Origin: Nocardiopsis potens DSM 45234
Lineage (GTDB): Bacteria > Actinomycetota > Actinomycetes > Streptosporangiales > Streptosporangiaceae
NCBI RefSeq assembly: GCF_000341105.1
Contig: NZ_ANBB01000062.1
Location: 18,370 to 82,369 of the forward strand
Reading direction: 5' to 3'
DNA length: 64,000 nt
Part shown: in pieces, positions 16,556-24,529 of the stretch
Numbering within the stretch: the first letter of the stretch is position 1
Layout: the number at the start of each line of letters is the position of its first letter
Made by a program: the position numbers and the translations under genes
Notes under the pieces: model-generated
What the model saw: only the letters and a program-made list of their open reading frames with translations
Database searches by the model: none
What the model was told of the DNA's origin: nothing

Positions 16556-19500
16556 TCAGTCCTTGAGGGCCTGGATCGCCTTCTGGATGCGCTTCTCCGA
16601 GACCGGGTAGGCGGTGCCGAGCTGCTGGGCGAAGAGGCTCACCCGGAACTCCTCCAGCATCCAGCGGAGCTCGCGGGCGTCGGGGTCCTCGGCGCGGCCG
16701 GCGGGCAGGGAGCCGACGGCCCGCTGCACCGCCTGCCGCATCTGCTCGGCCTTGGCCATGCCGACCTGGTCCCGGCGCGGGTTCTCGGCGAGCTTGGACA
16801 GCCGGTACTCCACCGCGCGCAGGTAGCGGTGCAGGTGCGGCAGCCGGTCCAGGCCGGCGTCGGCGACGAAGCCCGGCCGGATCAGCCCGGCGACCTGGTT
16901 CTGCGCGTCGTTGAGCGAGGGCAGCACCGCCATGCTGGTGGTGCCCTTCATCTTCTTGGCCGTCTTGTGCGACTCGGCGAGGATCCGGGCCGTCCAGCGG
17001 ACCACCTCGTCCAGGACGTCGCCCAGCTCGGCGCGGACGTACTCGCGCAGCGCCGCGAACGCGTCCGGGTCCCACACCCCGGGCCACTCCCCGCCCTCGG
17101 GGGTGTTCCGGGCGGCCCACCGCGCGGTCAGCGCGTCGACGGCGCAGTCCGCGCAGTCGTCGAAGAGCTTGTCCACGCCGCCGTGCGGGTTGTGCCCCAG
17201 GGCCAGCTTGGCCTGGTTGTCCAGCCCTCTGCGGATCACCGCGGCCGGTGAGGGGACGGTCAGCCGCAGCAGCCGGCGCAGTCCGCGCCGCATCGAGGCG
17301 CGCTGCTCGGCCTCGGTGTCGTAGATCCGGATCGCGACGCTGTCGCCCTCGTCCACCAGCGCCGGGTAGCCCTTGACGGTCGGCCCGGCGGACTTGCGCT
17401 CGAAGGTGCGCTGCAGCGGACCGAAGTCCCACTGCGTCAGGCCCTTCTTCTCGATGCCCTTGGCCTCGGCGGAGATGGCCTTCTGCAGCCGGGGTTTGAG
17501 TTCGCCGCGCAGCGCGGACAGGTCCTTGCCCTCGGCCAGCCGGCGGCCGGATTTGTCCACCGCCCGGTAGGTGATGCGCAGGTGGTCGGGGATCCGCTCG
17601 ACGTCGAAGTCGTCCGGGGTGATCCGCTCGCCGCTCATCCGGCTCAGCTCGGCGGCCAGCACCTCGGTGAGCGGGGTGCCGTCGTCGGCGGGGAGCCGGC
17701 CGAGCACCTCGGCGGCGTGGTCGGGCACCGGGACGAAGTTGCGCCGCAGCGGCTTGGGCAGCGACCGGATCAGCGCGGTCACCAGGTCCTTGCGCAGGCC
17801 GGGGATCTGCCGGTCGAAGCCCTCGTCGCCGACCTGGTTGAGCACCTCCAGCGGGATGTGCACGGTCACCCCGTCGGCCTCGGTGCCCGGCTCGAACTGG
17901 TAGGTGAGCGGGAAGCTGAACTCGCCCTGCGACCAGGCGTCCGGGTAGTCCTCCTCGCTGACCTCCTCGGCGCCGTCGTTGATCAGCATGGACTTGGAGA
18001 AGTCCAGCAGGTCCGGGTCGGCGCGGCGGGCCTTCTTCCACCAGGCGTCGAAGTGCGCGGCCGACACCGCCTCGGCGCCGACCCGCTCGTCGTAGAAGGC
18101 GAACAGCGCCTCGTCGTCGACGAGGATGTCCCGGCGGCGGGCCCGGTGCTCCAGGTCCTCCACCTCCTCCAGCAGGCGCCGGTTGGAGTGGAAGAACTTG
18201 TGGTGGGTGTCCCAGTCGCCCTCGACCAGGGCGTGCCGGATGAACAGCTCCCGGGAGAGCGCCGGGTCGACCTTGGCGTAGCCGGTCTTGCGCTGGGCCA
18301 CGATCGGCACCCCGTACAGGGTGACCCGCTCGTAGGCCATCACCGCGCCGCGCTTCTTCTCCCAGTGCGGTTCGCTGTAGGTCCGCTTGACCAGGTGGCC
18401 GGCGAGCTCCTCGGCCCACTCCGGCTCGATCCGGGCGCACATCCGCCCCCACAGCCGCGACGTCTCCACCAGCTCGGCGGCCATCACGTAGCGCGGCTGC
18501 TTCTTGAACAGCGCCGAACCGGGGAAGATCCCGAAGCGGGCGCCGCGGCCGCCCAGGTACTCGTGCTTCTCCGGGTCCTTCAGGCCGACGTGCGACAGCA
18601 GCCCGGACAGCAGCGCCGCGTGCACGTTCGCCGGGTCGGGGGCGGCGGTGTTCAGCGTGATGCCCATGCCCTTGGCCACCTGCTTGAGCTGGCCGTAGAT
18701 GTCCTGCCACTCGCGCACCCGCAGGTAGTTGAGGAACTCGGTGCGGCACAGCTTGCGGAACTGGTTGCCGGAGAGCGCCTTCTGCTGCTCCTTCAGGTAG
18801 GACCAGAGGTTGAGGTAGGCGAGGAAGTCCGATTCCTTCTCGGCGAACCGGGCGTGCTTGGCCTGCGCGGCCTGCTGGGCGTCGGCCGGGCGCTCGCGCG
18901 GGTCCTGGATCGACAGCGCCGCGGCGATGATCATCACCTCGCGGACGCAGCCGCGCCGCTCGGCCTCCAGCACCATCCGGCCGAGCCGCGGGTCGACCGG
19001 GAGCTCGGCCAGCCGGCGCCCGGTCTCGGTGAGCCGCTTGCGCGGGTCGGCCTCATCCGGGTCGAGCGCGCCCAGCTCGTGCAGCAGGTGCACGCCGTCC
19101 TTGATCTGCCGGTGGTCGGGCCCCTCCACGAACGGGAAGGCGGCGACGTCGCCCAGGCCCAGCGAGGCCATCTGCAGGATGACCGAGGCCAGGTTGGTGC
19201 GGAGGATCTCGGGGTCGGTGAACTCCGGGCGGGAGAGGAAGTCCTCCTCGGAGTAGAGCCGGATGCAGATGCCCTCGGCGACCCGGCCGCAGCGGCCCTT
19301 GCGCTGGTTGGCCGAGGCCTGCGAGACCGCCTCGATGGGCAGCCGCTGCACCTTGGTGCGGTGGCTGTACCGGGAGATGCGGGCGGTGCCGGGGTCGATG
19401 ACGTAGCGGATGCCGGGGACGGTCAGCGACGTCTCGGCGACGTTGGTGGCCAGCACGATGCGCCGGCCCCGGTGCGGCTGGAAGACCCGGTGCTGCTCGG

Positions 19501-20506
19501 CCGAGGAGAGCCGGGCGTACAGCGGCAGCACCTCGGTGTCGGGCAGCCGCATCTTGCCCAGCGCCTCGGCGGTGTCCCGGATCTCCCGCTCGCCGCTGAG
19601 GAAGACGAGGATGTCGCCGGGGCCCTCGCCGCGCAGCTCGTCCACCGCGTCGCAGACGGCCTGCACCTGGTCGCGCTGGTCGGCCCGGTCGTCGTCCGGG
19701 TCGCCGTCGCCCTCGATCGGGCGGTAGCGGACCTCCACCGGGTAGGTGCGGCCGGACACCTCCACGATGGGGGCGTCGCCGAAGTGCCGGGAGAACCGCT
19801 CGGGGTCGATGGTGGCCGAGGTGATGACGAGCTTGAGCTCGGGGCGCTTGGGCAGCAGCCGTTTGAGGTAGCCGAGCAGGAAGTCGATGTTGAGGCTGCG
19901 CTCGTGCGCCTCGTCGATGATGATCGTGTCGTAGTTGCGCAGCATCCGGTCGCGCTGGATCTCGGCCAGCAGGATGCCGTCGGTCATCACCTTGACCAGC
20001 GTCTCGTCGGAGGACTGGTCGGTGAACCGGACCTTGTAGCCGACCGTCTCGCCGATGCCGCCGCCCAGCTCCTCGGCGATCCGCTCGGCGACGGTGCGCG
20101 CGGCGATCCGGCGCGGCTGGGTGTGGCCGATGGTGCCGAGCACGCCCCGCCCCAGTTCGAGGCAGATCTTGGGCAGCTGGGTGGTCTTGCCGGACCCGGT
20201 CTCGCCGGCGACGATCACCACCTGGTTGTCCCGGATCGCCTCGGCGATGTCGTCCTTGCGCCCGCTGACCGGCAGCTCGGGCGGGTAGGACGGCTCGGGG
20301 AGCGCGGCCCTGCGCTGCTCCACCCGCAGTTCGGCGAGGTCGATGTCGGAGGAGATCCGGGCGGCGGTCTTCGCCCGCTTGCCGGCGTCGCGGATCTTCT
20401 GCAGTCCGTCGATACGGCGGCGCATCCGGTGGCGGTCGGCGATGGTGAGGTCGGCGAGCCGGCCGCGGAGGTCGGAGAGCGAGATGTCCGAGGGCGAGGT
20501 CAACAT
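16556..20506 (-). CDS. hrpA: ATP-dependent RNA helicase HrpA
   Basis: A 1316-residue DEAH-box helicase of full HrpA length. Motif I GETGSGKT is at about 101-108, DEAH at about 198-201 (IIIDEAHERS), and SATID is motif III. Motifs IV-VI include VLATNVAETSLTVPG and QRKGRCGRVAEG. The winged-helix and ratchet region is followed by the long C-terminal extension (DUF3418-like) that defines HrpA rather than HrpB. In E. coli HrpA resolves stalled or collided ribosomes. I chose the ATG at 20506, which has AGGG 6 bases upstream, over an in-frame ATG at 20536. It is the largest gene here and has no operon partner. Confidence 0.95.
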   Translation of the reverse strand: MLTSPSDISLSDLRGRLADLTIADRHRMRRRIDGLQKIRDAGKRAKTAARISSDIDLAELRVEQRRAALPEPSYPPELPVSGRKDDIAEAIRDNQVVIVAGETGSGKTTQLPKICLELGRGVLGTIGHTQPRRIAARTVAERIAEELGGGIGETVGYKVRFTDQSSDETLVKVMTDGILLAEIQRDRMLRNYDTIIIDEAHERSLNIDFLLGYLKRLLPKRPELKLVITSATIDPERFSRHFGDAPIVEVSGRTYPVEVRYRPIEGDGDPDDDRADQRDQVQAVCDAVDELRGEGPGDILVFLSGEREIRDTAEALGKMRLPDTEVLPLYARLSSAEQHRVFQPHRGRRIVLATNVAETSLTVPGIRYVIDPGTARISRYSHRTKVQRLPIEAVSQASANQRKGRCGRVAEGICIRLYSEEDFLSRPEFTDPEILRTNLASVILQMASLGLGDVAAFPFVEGPDHRQIKDGVHLLHELGALDPDEADPRKRLTETGRRLAELPVDPRLGRMVLEAERRGCVREVMIIAAALSIQDPRERPADAQQAAQAKHARFAEKESDFLAYLNLWSYLKEQQKALSGNQFRKLCRTEFLNYLRVREWQDIYGQLKQVAKGMGITLNTAAPDPANVHAALLSGLLSHVGLKDPEKHEYLGGRGARFGIFPGSALFKKQPRYVMAAELVETSRLWGRMCARIEPEWAEELAGHLVKRTYSEPHWEKKRGAVMAYERVTLYGVPIVAQRKTGYAKVDPALSRELFIRHALVEGDWDTHHKFFHSNRRLLEEVEDLEHRARRRDILVDDEALFAFYDERVGAEAVSAAHFDAWWKKARRADPDLLDFSKSMLINDGAEEVSEEDYPDAWSQGEFSFPLTYQFEPGTEADGVTVHIPLEVLNQVGDEGFDRQIPGLRKDLVTALIRSLPKPLRRNFVPVPDHAAEVLGRLPADDGTPLTEVLAAELSRMSGERITPDDFDVERIPDHLRITYRAVDKSGRRLAEGKDLSALRGELKPRLQKAISAEAKGIEKKGLTQWDFGPLQRTFERKSAGPTVKGYPALVDEGDSVAIRIYDTEAEQRASMRRGLRRLLRLTVPSPAAVIRRGLDNQAKLALGHNPHGGVDKLFDDCADCAVDALTARWAARNTPEGGEWPGVWDPDAFAALREYVRAELGDVLDEVVRWTARILAESHKTAKKMKGTTSMAVLPSLNDAQNQVAGLIRPGFVADAGLDRLPHLHRYLRAVEYRLSKLAENPRRDQVGMAKAEQMRQAVQRAVGSLPAGRAEDPDARELRWMLEEFRVSLFAQQLGTAYPVSEKRIQKAIQALKD

Positions 20507-20575
20507 ATCGGACCCTAGGATATGGGCCCCTGGCAAGGGGTTTTTCCGGTTCGGCCCGGCGCCGCCGGTACGGGC

Positions 20576-20974
20576 TCAGGCCTGGAACTTCGGCACGGTG
20601 TAGGCCTCGCGCGCGGCCGAGACCACCGCCTCCAGCGCGGCACCGGTCGCGGCCAGCACCCCGGCGGCCACCGCGCCCTCGACGAACGGCGCGTCGACCA
20701 GGACCGCCCCCTCCCCCGGCTCGTCCTCCAGCACCAGCCGGGCGGTGAGCACCGCGCTGCCGATGTCGGGGATCACCACCACCCCGGCCCCCCGGTCGGC
20801 GCGGGCGACCGCCTCGGCGACCAGGTCCGGGGAGGTGCCGAGGCCGCCGTCGGGGCCGCCGCCGGCGACGACCACCGATCCGGGCCTGGCCCCGAGCTGC
20901 TCCAGCAGCTCGGCCACGCCCTCGGCGAGTTTGGCGCTGTGCGAGACGAGAACGATACCGACGGTGGCGTCCAT
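20576..20974 (-). CDS. dhaM: Dihydroxyacetone kinase phosphoryl-donor subunit DhaM
   Basis: A 132-residue EIIA-Man-like protein. VSHSAKLAEGVAELL at the N-terminus carries the phosphorylatable His12, and VIPDIGSAVLTARLVLED and VLVDAPFVEGAVAAGVLAA complete the fold. It passes phosphate from the PTS to DhaL-bound ADP, making DhaKL phosphorylate dihydroxyacetone. It consists of the EIIA domain only, with no HPr or EI-like fusion, so it must draw phosphate from the general PTS proteins encoded elsewhere. It is divergent from dhaK, with a 130-base gap between them. Confidence 0.92.
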   Translation of the reverse strand: MDATVGIVLVSHSAKLAEGVAELLEQLGARPGSVVVAGGGPDGGLGTSPDLVAEAVARADRGAGVVVIPDIGSAVLTARLVLEDEPGEGAVLVDAPFVEGAVAAGVLAATGAALEAVVSAAREAYTVPKFQA

Positions 20975-21104
20975 GGAGGCTTACGCTAGCCGACAGAGCG
21001 CGCCGGCGTCAGCGGCGCGTCCCCGGCGTTTCGCCCGGGGCCGCCGCGCCGGTGCAGCGCGACCCGAACCACCGCCGACCCGCGGACGACCAGGGAGACC
21101 CAGC

Positions 21105-22103
21105 GTGAAGAAGTTCCTCAACACCCCGGACGGATACCTCTCCGATGCGCTGGCGGGCTTCGCGGCCGCCCATCCCGACCTGCGGGTGGACATCGAGACC
21201 TCAGTCGTGTCGCGCGCCGGGGGGCCGGTGCGGGGCAAGGTGGGGCTGGTCTCCGGCGGCGGCTCCGGGCACGAGCCGCTGCACGCCGGGTTCGTCGGCG
21301 ACGGCATGCTGGACGCCGCCTGCCCGGGCGAAGTGTTCACCTCCCCGACACCGGACCGCTTCCTCGGCGGGCTGGAGGCCGCCGACGGCGGCGAGGGCGT
21401 CGTGCTGGTGGTCAAGAACTACACCGGCGACGTGATGAACGCGCAGATGGCCGCCGAAATGGCCGAGGACGGCGGGCTGCGCGTGCGGCAGGTGCTGGTG
21501 GACGACGACGTCGCGGTGGAGGACTCCACGTTCACCGCGGGGCGGCGCGGCACCGGCGCCACGGTGCTGGTGGAGAAGATCGCCGGGGCGGCGGCGGTGC
21601 GCGGCGACGACCTGGACGCGGTGGCCGAGATCGGCCGGCGGGTCAACGCCGCGTCCCGCTCGTTCGCGGTCGCCCTCACCTCCGGGACCGTGCCGTCGGC
21701 CGGGCGCCCCGGGTTCGACCTGCCGGAGGACGAGATCGAGGTGGGCGTGGGCATCCACGGCGAGCCCGGCCGCCGCCGGGAGAAGCTCCGCCCGGCCCGG
21801 GAGCTGGTGGGCGAGATGCTCGGCGCGATCCTGGGCGACCGCCCGCTGTCCGCCGGGAGCGAGACGATCGTCCTGGTCAACGGCCTGGGCGGGACCCCGC
21901 TGAGCGAGCTCTACCTGGTCTTCGGCGAAGTGGCGAAGGAGTTCGGCAAGCGGGACCTGGCCGTCGCGCGCAGCCTGGTCGGCGACTACGTCACCAGCCT
22001 GGACATGGCGGGCTGCTCGATCACGGTCTGCGAGGCCGAGCCGGACCTCCTGGAGCTGTGGGACGCCCCGGTGAACACCCCGGCCCTGCGCTGGGGCGTC
22101 TAG
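21105..22103 (+). CDS. dhaK: Dihydroxyacetone kinase substrate-binding subunit DhaK
   Basis: A 332-residue subunit that binds dihydroxyacetone covalently. LVSGGGSGHEPLHAGFVG (about 49-66) is the substrate loop, LVVKNYTGDVMN is conserved, and His218 in VGVGIHGEPG forms the hemiaminal with the substrate carbonyl. I chose the GTG at 21105, which has CAGGGAG upstream. dhaL follows 45 bases downstream. The product, dihydroxyacetone phosphate, enters glycolysis, so the locus probably serves glycerol or dihydroxyacetone use. Confidence 0.93.
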   Translation: MKKFLNTPDGYLSDALAGFAAAHPDLRVDIETSVVSRAGGPVRGKVGLVSGGGSGHEPLHAGFVGDGMLDAACPGEVFTSPTPDRFLGGLEAADGGEGVVLVVKNYTGDVMNAQMAAEMAEDGGLRVRQVLVDDDVAVEDSTFTAGRRGTGATVLVEKIAGAAAVRGDDLDAVAEIGRRVNAASRSFAVALTSGTVPSAGRPGFDLPEDEIEVGVGIHGEPGRRREKLRPARELVGEMLGAILGDRPLSAGSETIVLVNGLGGTPLSELYLVFGEVAKEFGKRDLAVARSLVGDYVTSLDMAGCSITVCEAEPDLLELWDAPVNTPALRWGV

Positions 22104-22148
22104 CAGGACCGCGGCAGAACGGCAGGACCAGAGGAGGAGCAGCAGGAC

Positions 22149-22781
22149 ATGGACGCTTTCACCGCCGGGCAGGCCACCGCCTGGATCGGCACCGCCGCGA
22201 AGGCGGTCGCGGAGGACAAGGAACGCCTCACCGAGCTGGACGCCGCGATCGGCGACGGCGACCACGGCGCCAACATGGACCGGGGCCTGGGCGCCGCGCG
22301 CGAGGCCCTCGCCGCGCTGGACGCCGCCGGGCCCGGCGAGGTCCTGACCAAGACCGGGATGACGCTGATCTCCAAGGTGGGCGGGGCCTCCGGGCCGCTG
22401 TACGGCTCCTTCTTCCGGACCACCGGGAAGAACCTGGAGGGCGCCGAACCCGGCCTGGCCGAGCTGGCCGCCGCCCTCCGCGCCGGCCTGGAGGCGGTAC
22501 AGCGGATGGGCGCCGCCCAGCCCGGCGACAAGACGATGGTCGACGCGCTCTCCCCCGCCGTCGCCGCCCTGGAGCAGGCCGCGGAGAAGGGCGCGGCGCT
22601 CGCCGAGGCCGCCCGGGACGCCGCCGACGCGGCCTACGACGGGGCCCAGGCGACCATCCCCCTGCAGGCCCGCAAGGGCAGGGCCTCCTACCTGGGCGAA
22701 CGCAGCATCGGCCACGAGGACCCGGGGGCGGCCTCCGCAGTGCTCATCTTCCGCTCCTTCGCGGAGGCCACCGCGACCTGA
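22149..22781 (+). CDS. dhaL: Dihydroxyacetone kinase ADP-binding subunit DhaL
   Basis: A 210-residue all-alpha subunit. LDAAIGDGDHGANMDRG carries the magnesium-binding aspartates (36, 38) and His39. GGASGPLYGSFF and GDKTMVDALSPA form the nucleotide site, and ARKGRASYLGERSIGHEDPGAASA closes the protein. It holds ADP/ATP that DhaM re-phosphorylates and transfers phosphate to the substrate on DhaK. GGAGGAG is 7 bases or more upstream of the ATG. The CRISPR array begins 81 bases after its stop. Confidence 0.93.
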   Translation: MDAFTAGQATAWIGTAAKAVAEDKERLTELDAAIGDGDHGANMDRGLGAAREALAALDAAGPGEVLTKTGMTLISKVGGASGPLYGSFFRTTGKNLEGAEPGLAELAAALRAGLEAVQRMGAAQPGDKTMVDALSPAVAALEQAAEKGAALAEAARDAADAAYDGAQATIPLQARKGRASYLGERSIGHEDPGAASAVLIFRSFAEATAT

Positions 22782-22862
22782 TCAGGAGCCCCGCCCGAAC
22801 CGGCGCCAGGCGAAGTTGCGCGAACCGGCCTCCCCGCCAGAAAGAACCCCAGGTCAGAGAGA
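22782..22862 (+). promoter_or_regulatory. Probable short CRISPR leader
   Basis: The 81 bases between the dhaL stop and the first repeat become purine-rich at the end (AGAAAGAACCCCAGGTCAGAG). That resembles the leader end next to type I-E repeats in actinomycetes. Repeat orientation and the degenerate last repeat both place the leader on this side. No separate promoter is clear. Confidence 0.45.
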
Positions 22863-23074
22863 GTGCTCCCCGCGCGTGCGGGGATGGTCCCGGGGCGGCG
22901 TCCACCTGCGCCCACGGGTTGTCGTGCTCCCCGCGCGTGCGGGGATGGTCCCCCGAAGAGTACGTTTCCGGGATCCTGGAGAAGGTGCTCCCCGCGCGTG
23001 CGGGGATGGTCCCGAGGGCGAGGCCCGCACCCACCTGGCCGTGCTGTGCTCCCCGCGCGTGCGGGGGTGACCTC
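22863..23074 (+). CRISPR. Type I-E CRISPR array: four 29-bp repeats, three 32-bp spacers
   Basis: Repeats are at 22863-22891, 22924-22952, 22985-23013 and 23046-23074, an exact 61-base period. The first three are identical; the core hairpin is CCCCGCGCGTGCGGGG and the ends are GTGCT and ATGGTCCC. The fourth differs at four positions in its last eight bases, marking the leader-distal end. The orientation matches the E. coli type I-E repeat. Spacers are 22892-22923, 22953-22984 and 23014-23045 and do not match anything else I could see in the window. No cas gene is within 22 kb to the left or 40 kb to the right, so the array depends on Cas proteins elsewhere or is a relic. Confidence 0.95.
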
Positions 23075-23096
23075 TCGGTCGGTCCGCCGTGTCCGG

Positions 23097-23963
23097 TCAG
23101 TCCTCTTCGGTGAAACCCGCCGCAGCCTTCGCGACCGCTTCGGCGTCGTCTCGGGTGAGGGTGATGCCGAAGACGTCGCGGATCGCCTCGGGGACCTCCT
23201 CCGGGGCGAGGTCGCGGCGGTCGACGGTGCCGTCGGGGTGCTCCTCGGTGAGGGCGGTGTCCGTCAGGCGGCGGCGGACCGACGCCTCGGTGTGCTGGAC
23301 CATCAGCCGGCCGGTGAACGGGGAGCGGGGCGAGGTGGACAGGTAGTGGCTGAGGATCGCGTAGTCGCCGCGGTAGCGCGGGTCCTCGGTGAAGCCGTAG
23401 AGCTCGTCCCAGGTGTCGCCGGTGCGGGAGGACAGGGCCCAGACGCCGTCGCCCTCGTCGGTGAGGCGGTAGGTCCACTCGTCCTGGGCGGCCTCGGTCT
23501 CCGGGGCGCGCAGCGGGACCGGGTAGAGCGGGCCGCCGCCTCCGAAGCCGGTGTCGGCGAGCACGGCGCCCGAGGGCGTCTCGACGGTGAGCGCCATGTG
23601 GGTGGCGGGGCGCAGGCCGCCGCCGACCCGGACCCGGGCGGCGTGCCCGGTCGCCTGCAGGCCGATCCGCTCCAGCGCCGCGGCGAGCAGCAGGCCGTGC
23701 TCGTAGCAGTAGCCGCCGCGTCCGCGGCGGACCATCTTGTCCTGGAGCGCTTCGACGTCCAGCGGGATCTCCCGGCCCAGCAGCACGTCGATGTTCTCGA
23801 ACGGGATCGCGGCGCTGTGCGCGCGGTGCACCGCCGTCAGGGTCTCCGCGTCGGGCGCCACCGGGCCGCGGTGGCCGATCCGCTCCAGGTAGGCGTCGAG
23901 GTCCAGGGCGTCGCCGCCCCAGCCCCGGGCGGGGTCGGCGGCGCTGCGGGCTCGCGAGGGCAT
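23097..23963 (-). CDS. nat: Arylamine N-acetyltransferase
   Basis: A 288-residue NAT enzyme that transfers acetyl from acetyl-CoA to arylamines or hydrazines. The catalytic triad is visible as Cys86 in RGGYCYEHG, His122 in THMALTV and Asp137 in LADTGFGG. The N-terminal AAIPFENIDVLLG is a family signature. It ends 22 bases from the CRISPR array. It is divergent from a MarR gene, with two MarR-like operators between them, suggesting induction by an aromatic compound. Confidence 0.93.
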   Translation of the reverse strand: MPSRARSAADPARGWGGDALDLDAYLERIGHRGPVAPDAETLTAVHRAHSAAIPFENIDVLLGREIPLDVEALQDKMVRRGRGGYCYEHGLLLAAALERIGLQATGHAARVRVGGGLRPATHMALTVETPSGAVLADTGFGGGGPLYPVPLRAPETEAAQDEWTYRLTDEGDGVWALSSRTGDTWDELYGFTEDPRYRGDYAILSHYLSTSPRSPFTGRLMVQHTEASVRRRLTDTALTEEHPDGTVDRRDLAPEEVPEAIRDVFGITLTRDDAEAVAKAAAGFTEED

Positions 23964-23977
23964 GGCACTGCTCCTAC

Positions 23978-24022
23978 CATTAGCCGGACAACGATCTGCA
24001 CGGAAACATTAGTCGGCTAACG
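23978..24022. promoter_or_regulatory. Two MarR-type operator copies between nat and marR
   Basis: Two related 16-base sites sit 29 bases apart: CATTAGCCGGACAACG at 23978-23993 and CATTAGTCGGCTAACG at 24007-24022. The second is an imperfect palindrome with TTAG/CTAA arms. They fill the 106-base divergent promoter region in an otherwise very GC-rich setting and probably bind the adjacent MarR protein, controlling both genes. Confidence 0.65.
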
Positions 24023-24069
24023 AAAAAGCCGTCAACCGGACGTTGCGAACAGACCGATGAGGAGGGCGG

Positions 24070-24513
24070 ATGCAGGACCGGCTACGCGCCTGGGAGGACG
24101 ACTTCGTCCCGTCGTTCTGGTCCGCGAAGAACGCGATGCTGCAGGCCGCCGGGGTCGCGTTCGAGCGGCACGGCGTGCGGGAGGGGCAGCAGTTCGTGCT
24201 GATGTGCCTGTGGCGGGAGGACGGCCTCTCCCCCGGCGAGATCGCCCGCCGGCTCTCCCTGGCCACCCCCACCGTCACCCGGACGGTCACCCGGATGGAG
24301 ACGTCCGGCCTGGTCGAGCGGCACCCGCACCCCACCGACGCCCGCCTGGTCAGCGTCCGGCTCACCGAGCGCGGCCAAGGCCTGCGCGCCGCCCTGGACG
24401 CCGAGATGAACGCCCTCTCCGAGCGGGCGCTGCGCGGGTTCGGCGAAGAGGAGCGGCGCGCCTTCACCCGGATGCTCGACGCCCTCACCGCCAACCTGCG
24501 CGCGGAGCGGTGA
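24070..24513 (+). CDS. MarR family transcriptional regulator
   Basis: A 147-residue winged-helix regulator. The recognition region LSPGEIARRLSLATPTVTRTVTRMETSGLVERHPHPTDARLVSVRLTERG spans about residues 55-104 and includes the wing with the conserved Asp-x-Arg. AGGAGG lies about 6 bases upstream of the ATG. It is divergent from the arylamine N-acetyltransferase gene and presumably represses it and itself through the TTAG-type repeats in the shared promoter. The ligand is unknown, perhaps an aromatic amine or phenolic compound. Confidence 0.9.
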   Translation: MQDRLRAWEDDFVPSFWSAKNAMLQAAGVAFERHGVREGQQFVLMCLWREDGLSPGEIARRLSLATPTVTRTVTRMETSGLVERHPHPTDARLVSVRLTERGQGLRAALDAEMNALSERALRGFGEEERRAFTRMLDALTANLRAER

Positions 24514-24529
24514 GGGCGCCGGGCCCCGG

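Noticed and set aside
17582..20518. A 978-codon open frame on the plus strand opposite hrpA
   Set aside because: It is the mirror of a fully conserved helicase gene. Its product is low-complexity (Gly/Val/Leu/Asp/Arg-rich) with no domain, and such antisense frames are expected at about 75% GC.
22863..24020. Open frames running through the CRISPR array with repeated LPARAGM or SPRVRG peptides
   Set aside because: The peptides are translations of the 29-bp repeats themselves, and the frames then run antisense to the nat gene.
22782..24069. Possible cas genes next to the CRISPR array
   Set aside because: The neighbours are dhaL on one side and nat and marR on the other; neither encodes Cas motifs.
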